64,000 bases of DNA from Owenia fusiformis (taxonomy: Eukaryota > Annelida > Polychaeta > Sabellida > Oweniidae): contig CAIIXF020000001.1 in the NCBI GenBank assembly GCA_903813345.2, positions 13,409,915 to 13,473,914 of the forward strand, given 5' to 3'. A program made the position numbers and the translations under genes. Shown one piece after another: positions 47,701 through 59,762 of the stretch. Position 1 is the first letter of the stretch, and every line of letters begins with the position of its first letter. The notes below the pieces were generated by a model that saw nothing but the letters and a program-made list of their open reading frames with translations, was not told the origin of the DNA and made no database searches.

Positions 47701-48133
47701 ATTATGGATATGAATTGGGCGAAGTAGTGAACAATGAACCTCATCCTAATGAGCCTGCAACTCCACCAAACAAAAGTAAACGTAAGAATATTATGTATAG
47801 CTAAGCGCATGGAACATCTTTCTTCAACCTGTGAATTCTTTTCAATCGTAATAATGAAATACCCTCATCCTGTAAAATATGAATCGTTCTCTCATTCAAA
47901 AGGTATCCGTTTATGAAAAGAAATGAAAATATATGGGGACACTCAGATACTTATGCCTATACACCTGTAATTTTGATTTTATAAAAAGGATTCGCCCCTG
48001 TATAGCAAAATCAGAAACTTTTTAATTAAAAATAAAATTAACTTATAACTCTAAACAGCAGAAAACATTTATTTTGTAACATTGAGTTTCTTTACTTTCA
48101 GCTGGCGCGTCGTTTGGTTTGTGTGACGTATAG
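44747..48133 (+). CDS. Small single-pass membrane protein with cysteine-rich juxtamembrane region
   Basis: Four exons join in phase: 44747-44813, 47257-47486, 47700-47781 and 48102-48133, giving 136 aa plus stop. Donors (G|GTAAGTA, CAG|GTAATA, C|GTAAG) and acceptors (TTTTTCAG, TATTTTCAG, TTACTTTCAG) are good, and the phases (1, 0, 1) all match. The short soluble N-terminus (about 36 aa) has no signal peptide. One hydrophobic helix lies at about 37-57 (VELLMIIVMIVFFMCLIPVI), directly followed by RCRNRCCSGNRCCRC, a basic, Cys-rich stretch typical of a cytosolic palmitoylated juxtamembrane segment, so N-out/C-in is likely. The rest is acidic, then proline-rich (EPATPPNK), ending GLCDV. I do not recognise the family. 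The first intron (2.44 kb) is mostly occupied by a DNA transposon. Confidence 0.65.
45412..47100. mobile_element. 1.69-kb DNA transposon with 47-bp terminal inverted repeats
   Basis: Left end 45412-45458 and right end 47054-47100 are reverse complements with one mismatch (CACGAGGGGAAAGAGTACC...). ATTATT directly abuts both ends (45406-45411 and 47101-47106), so the target duplication is 6 bp, or 3 bp (ATT) because of its period. Subterminal repeats are present on both sides: TACCGCCGAGCAA twice at the left edge, and AATCCGA...TATCGTCGAGTAA-like words near 45840-45980 and, inverted, near 46615-46705. CAC ends, ATT duplication and subterminal repeats suggest the CACTA/EnSpm group, tentatively. 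No transposase is visible; a zinc-finger-like ORF is at 46064-46297. It lies in intron 1 of the membrane-protein gene. Confidence 0.85.
46064..46297 (+). CDS. Zinc-finger-like ORF inside the DNA transposon
   Basis: A 77-codon frame with CTCTSKHC and a C2H2-like finger YKCFHCSY-x9-HFSQHHP (Cys-x2-Cys-x12-His-x4-His). The stop codon overlaps a possible splice donor (CACG|GTAATTTT at about 46295), so it could be the first exon of a transposon-encoded protein whose remainder was deleted. Transposon ORFs often begin with a DNA-binding finger, which is consistent. Function is not established, and it may be a remnant. Confidence 0.4.
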   Translation: MAITSYHCTCTSKHCISGPRYKCFHCSYKSHEMDDFVVHFSQHHPLLSIKINVPELNGKKWIYNVFDYGCIIKERSR

Positions 48134-48409
48134 ATGTAGATGTAGATGACATTTATTGCCAGTCGTTCTGGATATGTGGAGATTTTTGACGATCTTAACA
48201 GTGGATCATGATATAAATGAAACCAAAGACACCGAGAACGGAAAGATATGACCATGAAAGCCTTTGACAAAACCAGAAGTACTCTTTTATGTCAGGCTTG
48301 GCACAAACCTTGACAATTTACATCACCCTGTGATCCACACTCCCTTTATTGTCTAAGCAAGGCTGGTCACCAAGAGGAACCATGCCTTTTATCAGAGTTC
48401 CTTTCTATA

Positions 48410-49043
48410 CAGGGTGTTTCATAATGACCGTCCCCCCATCAACCATCAATCCCAAATAGCATACCAGCATGTGTTATATATCATATGAAAGCTTGTTTAA
48501 TTCTGGACTAATTAAAAGAACTTTGAATAAGCTCAACAGTCTTTACAACTTGGTACATACCTTTACAAAAGGTACCCATTTTACCTTAAGCATAGAATCT
48601 GATATCTACTTTTTTCCAAAATTAGCCACGTGCCCTGCAAACAGCTATGGTGACCATGCCTCAATACACTAGTATCTATAGTTATGTACAACTTATAACA
48701 TTTGATGAATGCTGAGGATATATCCCAATGATATTTAAAAGACAAAAGTATAGAATACTTCAAAGAAATACCCAGAGAGCTCTTTGTGATTCAATGGATT
48801 ATATAGCAATGTGCTCCTCTCTTCAAATCCATTAGAAATGGTAGCCACAAATCACACAAACTGAGGGTATTGTGATTATCAAACATAAGATTACAAATTA
48901 TCTTCTCATTGACCAGTCATGCTAAAATTGGGCACATAAGTCCAGAATTGAATAACCTTTACTATGGTAGGTTATATAGATTATGGGGCCACGTGATCTA
49001 GGATTGGCTTTGGATGGGGGGACGGTCATTATGAAACACCCTG
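48410..49043. mobile_element. 634-bp TA-flanked MITE with CAGGGTG ends
   Basis: The left end CAGGGTGTTTCATAATGACC and right end GGTCATTATGAAACACCCTG are exact reverse complements; the repeat runs about 30 bp through GTCCCCCCATC. TA flanks both ends. No transposase. It lies about 280 bp beyond the stop codon of the membrane-protein gene. Confidence 0.85.
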
Positions 49044-49213
49044 TAGTTGAAAAACAGAAATATGAGATAGTTTCAGAATGGATGGAAACATGCAATTAGG
49101 AGCACCTAGAAGGTAGCGAATCGAAGAAACATTTCCAAACTTTACATCGGGCATTTAATACTTTTTATCTAAAGTGATTATAAACGTGATGTCGATAAGC
49201 GATTTAACATGTT

Positions 49214-50455
49214 CAGGGTGAGCCAAAAAAGGTAACCCAAACAAACGTTAATAACTCGGTCATCCAGCATTGGTTTTTAAATCATAATTGGCACAATATA
49301 CTAGATGCGAGTAGAGATAATCTTGATTCACTTCATTAAATATTCAAAAATAATTAGTTAAAGGGATATCATATTTTAAGTCTTCATGTAAAATGCATCT
49401 AGAAATGTGGTTTAAAAAGTAATAACCAACTTTGAAAATTCTTCTTTGAAAATGTGACTTCTAGGTCAGGGAAATTCCCCATAAACCCCATGTTACAAAA
49501 TCACAAAAAGTGAAATATATTTTCTTGTGTTGGGCAGATAATTTTTTTACAATTTTCTTTGCCTTGTTAATTCCCCCGAATCAGCCACATGGTGGTGACA
49601 CTGGTAACTACCTACTCGCGTCTTGGAACGGGTTCAATGTTCTTTCATTCTACCAAGTTTCGTTGTATTGGTCTATTTCGAATGACCACGGTTGTTTGGC
49701 TATTTTACAAACATCTTCAAAATGCCCGTCTTGTCTTAACTGTATATTGAATGCTCTTACTATGCTAGAATATTTTCTCTCCCTATATCTTGACACTGTT
49801 ACTTTGGAGGCTAATTTGAATGCACCGGGTGAAGTTGTTGTTCGAACTGACTTCACGCTTACAGATAGCTTGTGAGTCTACTCTTGACTTCTTGAGTAAT
49901 GAGCCTAATCATCCTTCTTATCTCTCGTTTCATCTCTCTGATGCTTCTACAGGGGCGTAGCCAGGATTTACCAAGGGGGATTCTATATTTTTCCCTGGCT
50001 GAGGGTTTGTTTTACAACGAAAAGGCGAGGGATGGTGGTTTGTACGACGGATTTGTGTATCAACGAATCAATCAAATTATGAAATACAGCACGTGCATCA
50101 CCAATCTTTCTGAGAGTGCGGTGTGTTCCCAGCTTGGGGTTCGTTGATCCTTCAGGAAAGGGGTAGACAATGCTTCTAGAGTTGTAAGTGTGGACAATAT
50201 CCTTGAAATTGCTCCAAAGATAAAAGTTAAGGGTTTCATATCGGGTGATTTTGGAATGTTTCCGTATTTTGAGCATGTTTTAAGGATGGCCATAAAATTG
50301 CGACCTTTAAAAGTAGACAAATGAAACTGATTATGATATGATATAGAATGGAAAAACATTGAACAAGGTTCACTTGTGCCAAATGTGGTTTTGAATCCAT
50401 GCTGGATGACGGAGTTATTAACATTTGTTTTGGTTACCTTGTTTGGCTCACCCTG
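49214..50455. mobile_element. 1.24-kb CAGGGTG-ended element with inverted repeats of about 80 bp
   Basis: Left CAGGGTGAGCCAAAAAAGG and right CTTGTTTGGCTCACCCTG begin terminal repeats that continue through GTTAATAACTC(G/C)GTCATCCAGCAT and end near TTGGCAC. The right flank is TA and the left flank is TT, so one side of the target duplication is mutated or the boundary is off by a base. Internal frames (121 codons plus at 49510-49875; 130 codons minus at 50072-50464) show no transposase signature. Non-autonomous or decayed. Confidence 0.75.
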
Positions 50456-52443
50456 TACAGGCAAAAATTATTTCACATTTGTTTGTATATATTCTTCTTT
50501 AATCATCAATACATACTTTATAAAATCTCATATAGAAGCTTTAAGGAAAATAAAAACCCTTTCCGATCCTTTAATTTCACTACTAGGCCTTCAATATTAA
50601 ATACTTTTCTAATTTTTCCTAATCATGGCTGACATCTATAAATGATCTAAAGTTATAAATCAAGACCGCAAAGTCGCATCTTCGAAATCCAAGGTGTTAT
50701 AACACACACCTTAGAGTAACTGAAACCTTGTGAATCAAGATGAAGTGTCGATCATTCTGCATGTTTAATCTAACCTGGAATTGTGTTTTCAAAGATTATC
50801 TAGCCTGGACCAGGGCCGGCTGTCATATTTTATTCTGACACTTAAATCTGTGACATATGATGATATACGGTATTTCAGAGATTGAAAGTTGAAAAAGAAA
50901 TGGAGCGAGGAGTTACTGATTACCGTACATCCGAGGGTGTTATGTAGCCTGTTAATGTCTTTATTCTGTTCCTTTATTACAATGGTTTGGGAAATGATAA
51001 ATAGGTGTTTTTGTTCATATTACCTTGAAAAAACGATATCTTAATAATTAATGTCCAGTCCCTAATTCTCAATGTTGGTGAAGATTGTAATGTTGTTTGA
51101 AGATGGTAACATGGGTTCGGAAAGAGAGCTCTATTATATGAGTCCATTATACAATTCAATTTATTTACCCAATCAGCCAAGAAGCAAAAGGAGAAGGGAT
51201 CTGAAATATATCTGAATGACAACGTTTTGTTAAAAAACGAAATGCACTGATAAAAATATGAAATAGAATAGATCAGGCTGAATAGATGGCATCGTGCGAA
51301 TAGAAGGTTTACTGCAAATAGTCTTTTAAAAAGTATTTGCACTGAGATTTACCATGCATAGTGTCGAGTGTCCTTGTGGAATGAAATTGAATACAAAAAG
51401 GCCATAGGGTTCAACTGATCAATCACTATTGGCCCCTGCCAACTTTTTGTATGTGACCGCTTTCTGGCTATTCAGTGTGAATAAAAAGACATTTTTGTTT
51501 TTTAGGCGATTTCTATAGAAGCATTCAAGTTTGAATTTAATAAATCACCATCCCTTAACACATGGCCAGTTTTAGAAAAAAGCTCTTTATATAGTCCAAT
51601 ATTGTTTTTTAAAAAGATGAATGTTTGCTGTGCTCTGGCTATCTGAGTTTTGTGTAGGGCTTTATTTGCATTTTTAAATAGAAGCACATGTATATACACA
51701 ATGTAGGTACAGCTAGGAGTTGTTGGTTCTCACAACTATTTCTTATATGGCAGACTCTTCTTATGGCAAATATATATGCGTTAAATGTTCTGCAAACTTA
51801 CCGCATAGACTCAATAATGAACACTTTTTCAAGTGACTGACCCCTTTTCCCCACCAATTTTGTATACAACGCAAACCCGTGGACCAATCCATTTGAGCCT
51901 CATTAACAATAATATAAATATGGCCATAGTAGTGCAGCAAAAATTTGGTAAACTTATACTTCATTTGTCCATCTTTTAAAAAACTATTTCAGATTAGGAT
52001 CAACCGTTATCAAAACTGACCATAACGTATGGTAAGATTGCATTCTCATCCCACATTGTGTAAAATGCGTGTTAGAATAAATGAATCATGATAGCGCGTT
52101 TTTACACTTCAGAGAGAGACATGTTACATCTTTAATAATTTTTTATCACCTTATTATCATTTGTCTGATTGCTTCCGCATTCCTATAGGTTTACAAAAAA
52201 TAAAAGTGTAAAAAATCTATAGTAAAACTTTTTTCAAATGTCACAATAACTTTTAGTTTTTTCTGACTTTATTTACGGTTTTGTGGCACTGTCTTTAGAC
52301 TTTTTCACATATGTACACAATTTTTTCAACATGATACGTACACCTTGACCTCATTTACCTTTCAGTGTATTTTCTGCTTATGTTTTTTAAAGCGGGAATG
52401 AAGTACGCATGCGTTAATCAATTAAGGCCATCCAATATGGCGG
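50456..52443. other. Non-coding interval
   Basis: No gene seen. A minus-strand polyadenylation signal (TTTATT on the plus strand, 52268-52273) is placed where the possible terminal exon at 52444-52725 would need it. Confidence 0.5.
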
Positions 52444-52725
52444 TCAGTTTACGAGATATAACTGCGCTCTCCACATAAAAGGTAAGAATCCTCCACTAGC
52501 CTGTACACCATCGACACACAACTTAGCATACAAACTGATAGATATATCAGCGTAAGTTTTATAATTATTGCACACATAGTAATGGTAGTGAACGCGAGGA
52601 ATTCCAGCATAGTTTAAACATAGCCTTGACCTCACTTGAACTCTTAGAGTGACAACTAGCTTAGGCCAAGCAAATGAACCATTGGGGTTGAAAGAAGCAA
52701 CAGGGTGAAACGTTGTTTGAAAGCT
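52444..52725 (-). CDS. Possible terminal coding exon of an unknown minus-strand gene
   Basis: On the minus strand a strong acceptor (TTTCTTTCATTTGTTTCCAG) is followed by an open frame of 93 codons to a TGA at 52444, and an AATAAA lies 170 nt further on (52268-52273). The peptide is rich in aromatic and beta-branched residues (PKLVVTLRVQV, RVHYHYYV, FMWRAQLYLV), like the strands of a beta-sandwich, and does not look like translated random AT-rich DNA. I recognise no family and find no upstream exons within the window. It could still be spurious. Confidence 0.3.
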   Translation of the reverse strand, partial: SFQTTFHPVASFNPNGSFAWPKLVVTLRVQVRSRLCLNYAGIPRVHYHYYVCNNYKTYADISISLYAKLCVDGVQASGGFLPFMWRAQLYLVN

Positions 52726-55700
52726 GGAAACAAATGAAAGAAAATATTTAGATATGAAAGATATTATGTCAGCTACCAAGAACAAATCTGAGGTAAGTAA
52801 ATATGAATTACATTTTAGTTTGTATAAATCTTTTAGACAGTTACACAGATTATTTTTAGAGATGAGTGATGGAGATAAAAAAATTCCCAGGGTATGGCCA
52901 GTTCTTCTTTTGAAGGTGCAAGATAGAAAAAGTGGAAGTAATGTGCAATTATCCGACATTTTATATATTTTAATGCAAAACTTTATTACAAATAGTAATA
53001 TGGAAATGGAAAAACAGATTCACAAGACTAATAAGGATTAAGGTTATTTAGTGCTAAAAGGTGACCAAAGTAATTACAAATTTACAGTTAATATGCAGTT
53101 ATGTAATAGATATTTATTGTGTACCTCATTTTGTATTGAGTTCTGAAATTCAGTTCAACTCAGGTATACTTGTTTTCAATTAAAAAATATGTTTTTTATG
53201 AACATTTTTTATGATTCTGAATATTTAAATGTACTCAATGTCACATTTTTAGTTGCCTTTTTTTTGTTGAACTCACTAGTACATAACTTATAAAGCAAGT
53301 TTTGTATATTTTTATTCAGAATATTTTTAGTAATAAGATTTATAATCTCAGCTATGTTTATTATTATGTTCATTTATGGCATTTATGCACTCATGTTCAT
53401 GAATTAGTTTTTCAAACTTTGTTTGAACAAGTTTCAATTTAAAGTCTTTAACATAACATAGGCTATTCCCTGTTACATATTTATATTATTTATGTGCATA
53501 GTTTAGGGGAATCCACAAATAATTAAGCTATATTATTCCTTATTACATATATAAGATAATGTCATAATTAATAAATGTATAAATTCTCATGCATAATCTA
53601 ATATTTTTTTATCATTGTATTCACTTTGTAACATGCTTGGTTGCCTAAATACTTTTTATCTCAAAACAAATTGTTATGTCTTGTGATAATGTTTCTTATA
53701 TTGAAAATCAACAATACATTTTGGGAATTAAAGTTTCAATTGTGAAACTGTCACTTTTAAATAACTCTACCCCAAGAAACTTCAAAACTCCATGAAAGTA
53801 AAATCAATTATAAACTCTTTGAAATATTGAAAACAATTCTGCAGAATTCTATAAACTAAACAAATAAATCAGATTTCCGAATTAATATTTTGTGCATTGT
53901 TCTCTAAGGTTCTCCATGCTCATGTCTTGGAGTTATCCTTAGACTAGATTTAGGTTAAATAAGCAATCCCTTGTGTACAAAAACCATAAGTTACATGTTC
54001 AAATGTAAAATTCACTAAAATGAAAATAAAGTAAAGAAATCAAGTTCAAAATCTAATTGAAGATTATCCTGTTTGAACAGCTCTTCGTTAGATTTCCCTT
54101 AAAAAGCACAATATTAACAGTAATTAAGATCTAAATAAAAATTGCTTGTTTTGGGAATTTTTTGAGAGGAACGAAAGTGTACACATATACAAGGGCAAGT
54201 CAGGCCAGACACTGACCTAGTCTGTTTACAAGCTTTCACACATTTTTCTGTTTACTGAACTCAAACTTCAGTTGCATTTTGCAAAATTTCATCTCAGTTA
54301 GATAGCCATTTTGGGGTCTTGTTTACGGGTACATACATACTTTTTGATGCTGGGGATTGCATGTAAATCAAACTCTAGAAAAACATACATGACAAGTGTG
54401 TTTAAGTGAATAGAGGCCATTCACTGTATTCTGCTAAAAACATGAAGAAATCTCTGAATGTACTGTTAACATACAGTATAGCTTACTAGCGATGTGATAT
54501 TATTTAGGCACATTGGTCTAGTGGCCTAGTTGAGGAGAATGAGCGAGCAGATTAAAAATGTTGGAAATTGCCTCCCAATAATTCAATGCATATTCCCATA
54601 TGTGCAGTTAGGAAATACATATTCTAACACTGAATTAATAAATCAATCACATTTATATTCAATATCTTTACAGAATACATGTATGCTACTATATATATTT
54701 ATAATATATACTATAATGACGCATTTATCATCTATGTGTGTATATATTCACTCGTTCTTCAACGATATATCATATAGCACTTATCATCAATTGAATTTCA
54801 CTAATACATATTTCTGGACGATATTTTTTCCATGAATAATTGAACTGCTAGTGGTTTTTATTTCACATAAGCAAATATACATTATACATGCCATATATAT
54901 AATTAACTTGTATAGCCCCACGATTTATTATTCTTCTCCATGCAATATACAAGGCTTTTTTATTAATTAATTCCCTTTGAGAGAATGTCCTTTCATTTAA
55001 TCAGTCATTTATAGCCCATATCCACTAGATGTGTTACTATTGGTATAATAATAATTTATATAATGGTCTGGTAATTTGATCGATAAATGGAGTGTATCAC
55101 TGGTCAGGATAAAAAAACTCTGCCAGTTAGGGGAAGATTTAATGATGATTATGAGAGGGTCCATCCTGTGTGTACTTGGCTTGTTTTATCCTCCAAGGTA
55201 GAATCTGTCATATAGAAGATGAAAAATGGCAAACAATATTGCAATTAACCAACATTTATTTTCCTTGTATATTATCACAAAATGTAATATGGATTATCAC
55301 ACATACTAGAATTCCTTGATTCCGCGTCGCCGTGTAATGCAGAATTTGGCGCAGAGTTTGACCTTTTCATGCAGAATATCTGCACAGAAATTGCATTTTT
55401 CTCATGCAGAAAAAGTATTTGTGGATTATACAGCTATATTAGAATCTGATCTTTGTTTTATCTAAGATCATAGATTGTTGCCAAATTAATTGGTGGAAAA
55501 TTGTATAATATATTATTATATCTCTCAAATTCTAAATTTCTTCATTTGTATGCAATATGCCAAAAAAAATTTCAAATGGAAGTTAAAATCATTCACAATT
55601 CTGACCAAAGTTGGGCAAAATAATACCAATTATACTCAATTGTATTTCTCATTTTTAAATGGGTGCCAATACGTTTTAAGGAGAATATAAGGTAGCCGAC

Positions 55701-58700
55701 TCAATCAAATGCATAGTTACATGTAATACATAATGATCTTAGAACAACATTTTGTCATTTGTAGCCAAACTCCAAATGATTGAGTGATAATAACTAATTG
55801 AGGCAAACACATTTAAATTATGATAATATCCATCACATGCTGCAGTATTGTGTTTTATGAACTTTCATCTTTTGTACATTATTACTTATTAATCAACTTT
55901 AAGAATTTAAACTTTCAAAAGCCCATGTGGTTGGGTTTTCTTTCCTTATGATCACTGATCCAAACACAAAAATTAAAAATCCCCCATGTCATTGATCTCT
56001 ATCCTATAATTTTCACATGGCAGTCAATCATTTTTAATTAAAGCATAAATTCTTTTTATTTGATGCTATTTAATTAGCCTAAGTGATGTTTCTAAGATTC
56101 ACTTAGGGGATGATGATATTTTGTATTGTTATTTGATATGTGGTTTGGAGGTGCCGCTGATGTCCCAATTGGGTCAACACTCGGTCACCTTTCTATCTCA
56201 CATTCCAAAAAACCACAACACAAATATAGCATTATCACCCAGCCATTAGTAAAAATACCAGCCTTTTTCGTGTTTTCATGTATAATAGTCATGTGGTGTT
56301 GTCCGTGTATATTCAAGATTGGAATAACTGACAGTGAAAAGCGTCCACATTAAAATGATGTTGTGGTTAAGATTGGACTGTGGGATTTATTGAAGATTTA
56401 ATCTAACCATTAACCCATGACCCAACCCATAACAAGTGATTTGATTCAAATTGGAGGGCACCACCTTTAAGGCTTAGTTGATAGAAAGTTTTGTGGGAAT
56501 CTTATTAATTAGATTTTTAGTATGATGCATTGATAAGATGATCTGCCCATCATTTTAAGGATGAGATTAATTAATACAAACAAGTTTCCTGTAATTCATA
56601 ATTTAAAAAAAAAGTCATTTTCAATATAGAAACAAAAGAATGTGACGGGTTTCAATGTAACATACCATAATACAGTTATTGCATATGAAAAAAATAAAAA
56701 TATAGAACTTTGTCATTACAAGTCTGTGATTTCTTTTTTATGAAGTGCATCGAATAATCTCTTGATATGAGGGTTCCCATGTGATTTTTTCACCAACAAG
56801 ATAAACAATGATTTTTACTGGCTCGGATTACTTCAGGGCAATACAAGGCAAAATACAGTTGCTTTTGTAGACAAGTTTTCAGCCATATCGTATGAATAGC
56901 ATTGTCAATATAGAATTACCTTTTATGTTTTATCTTGGAAAGATGACATTCCATGACAAAGACTAAGAAATGATAACCTGGAATCAGCTGAATAACTATA
57001 CATAGACGATAAATTTTAATATCATTATATTTTTTGAGGCATGCAATCTATTGAAATCTGGAGTCTGGCATTTTCCACATGGTTCCATTTAGTTCCATTG
57101 ACTATGGCAGGCCATGTCAAGCTGTCCCAGACCTAAACGCTGGCCCATGTATGGTTAACCACAACTACTGTCTAAACCAAGTCTCAGGGCTCTCATTTTT
57201 TCATCATTAGGACGACTCAAGGCCGGGTCAAGTCTTTAGCACTAATTTATATATGAGAGCTATCACATGATTTATTTATATGAATGAAATGTTTGATGGT
57301 ATTAATTAGAATGATTTGATATTATTATGTAGAATTTATTTCATATTAATATAATTGTATTTTAGAATCTTCTGAATAAAAAACAGCTAAACTCAATTTT
57401 CAAAAACTCTATTTTTTAATATTTAAGAAGCTAGACAGTTGTTTTTAATTATTGTATCCAGTGTATCAATTGTATTTTCAAAATATTTTGATATTTCACT
57501 ATGAGAGACTTATTTATACTTGTTGCTAAGCAACTGAAACAGTTATTTATTTATCAAATACTTCCAGGGACTTCTTGGCTCATCTTTTAATATTTCATCA
57601 AATTAATTGCAATGCTAAACATGTTTTTAATCATCACAATTAACAATTTGAACCGTTTCTATAGTAATGATGAACACTAAAAACACTATGCGCCCTACCA
57701 GCCCACATACAGAATGAAATATGAAATATTAAAATTACATTCAAATAATATGTTAAATGTAATTGCAAATAAATGTATATATTTTTGAAATTATGATACA
57801 TTGATAATTTTTAAAAGTAGACACTTAACAAGAATTGAATATCATTTCTATCTTTGTTAACTGAATTTCATCCGAATTCTAATTCTCAGGCTGTGGTGAT
57901 ATTAAAATAATCTTGTAAAATGATTTCCCAAGTTTCAGGTATGTTTATCAGCTCTTAAAAAGGTTTGCAATTAATAAAAATTCTATAGCCAAAAATGTGT
58001 TTTGATTTAATAGAGCGGAATGATCGAGATAAGTGAAACTTTTAGATATAAAATAATTGTTGAACAATGTTATATAATAGGTATACATTTTGCTGATTGG
58101 GGTTGTTAATCCTGACAAAAGCTAACTATGGCCATAGAAGCTGGAACATATTTTTATTTTACTTTGGCTTATCTAATATGATATGACAGAACAGGTCAGC
58201 TGTAATTTGTAATTACCTATGTACAGAGAAGTGCATACCATTCCATCCACTTGTTCTCTATGTGTTCTCTATGTACAGCTGCTCGTGGAAATCATGCAGG
58301 GGAAACAAGATAAACATTTTGAGATGCTGGGATATTTGATTTTATTATGTTGTTGTAATTATTCCACCAAACTATTTCTTTCTGAACAGTGAAGTCTTGT
58401 AATATACAAAATAGTTTTTGCGTCACTTTGGTCATTTTAAGTAGAATCTGTATCTGCAAGCTAACTGATTTCCTGCGTGTGATGTCATATTGATGTAGCC
58501 GTGTATTATTAAAATACCTTGGATTAACTATCAAGAAAATGGGAAAAGAATCTCCAAAATGAAACAATGTGAAAAGATGAGCTATTTTAGGGATGCTGTT
58601 AATGTACCTTACTTGTTAGAATGTTTATATTTTATCAAGTTCTCAGCTGGTATAATAGCCAGGGTTCCACGGTCATGAAGTGCTTCACAGTTCCTTTAAT

Positions 58701-59712
58701 AGTATGTTTTTTTACAGGATCCATGAAATAATTGCTAATCTCTAGCTGTATCTAAAAGAATCTACATATTTTTGAGCATGAATTTGTAATTTGGAAAAAC
58801 TAATGTTGAAATTGTTGCATTCAGCAGTTATGAAGATTCCTTTTTGACACATTATAAAACATTTCTTTAATAGTTCGTTAATTCATTTGAGAGTTGGGTT
58901 TCCATAGTCAGCATGGAACATTGAGGTCTAAGCTGCTTTGACTGACAACACCCCCAATTCACTTGACAGTTTGCTAAAACAAAGTCAGACATAGAAGCAA
59001 CATTTGTACTTATTGGTCTCTGATGTTTTTTCACATGGACTTCAAAATGTCTTTGAATTCATGAGGACAAGAAGCGTGTTTTCCCAGATACCCTTGCTAC
59101 ATTGTGAAATAGTTAGAACTTTTGGCCCTCATTGCGGGGGTCTGAACTTCTGAGAGACTTTAGGTGAGATGTTTACAAAATATTTGGCTTACTTAACAAA
59201 AACAGGTTTAATTTTTACAATTCTCAAAGACACATTCATGTGAATTTGACCTGATTCGTTGATTTAGTGAAGGATTGAAATGACAATAGTTGTGACAAGG
59301 TTGAAGTTTGGGAGAGAAGCTTACAGTCAGATGTAGCTGAGAAAATATCTTGGTTTTGAATTAATGATCTTAATTTAATATATTTTTGATAGTACCATTT
59401 GACTGTCATCCTTAACAAAATATTTGCATTAACACCAATCTATTGAGAAATACCAAATCACACCATTTCGGAAAGGTGTATTTGCATGTAATTAAATTTA
59501 TTGCTTATTTGAAAATAAATTCATGTCTTTTACTATCGTGCATGGAAAATCATAAGAAATGCACTGTTTATCTTTATTTGTGTGTGGATCACTAAAACAA
59601 AATAAAAAAATATTGATAGACCCAGTTTGTCACCTCAAATTGCTATAACACCAGCCAATGTTAGATACTGTCTTATGCTGACAATGTGCTAATTGAAATA
59701 AATTTCTGGTAC
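52726..59712. other. AT-rich non-coding interval of about 7 kb
   Basis: I see no gene, no clear inverted-repeat element and no tandem array. Open frames are all short (101 codons or fewer), AT-driven and without domains. It could contain long introns or distal regulatory sequence that cannot be recognised by eye. Confidence 0.5.
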
Positions 59713-59719
59713 TATATAA
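59713..59719 (+). promoter_or_regulatory. TATA box (TATATAA) before the right-edge gene
   Basis: TATATAA lies 44 bp before the ATG at 59763, a spacing that would place the start site at about 59745 and give a very short 5' UTR. The call depends on the gene model downstream. Confidence 0.35.
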
Positions 59720-59762
59720 CTGCATCCCCCTTGGTTGCATTTATATGATTTCATAGAGTGAC

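Noticed and set aside
47580-47804. 74-codon frame beginning at 47580 as a separate gene
   Set aside because: Its second half is exon 3 of the membrane-protein gene read from an upstream intron start; the first half is intron.
49510-49875. 121-codon frame inside the 1.24-kb CAGGGTG element as a transposase
   Set aside because: No DDE/D signature, helix-turn-helix or other transposase motif is visible, and it is far too short.
52440-53041. Plus-strand gene starting at the ATGGCGG near 52438 or the ATG at 52754
   Set aside because: The first frame stops after 13 codons, the second contains a splice donor after 13 codons and then intron-like text; no partner exon was found and a minus-strand exon overlaps the first part.
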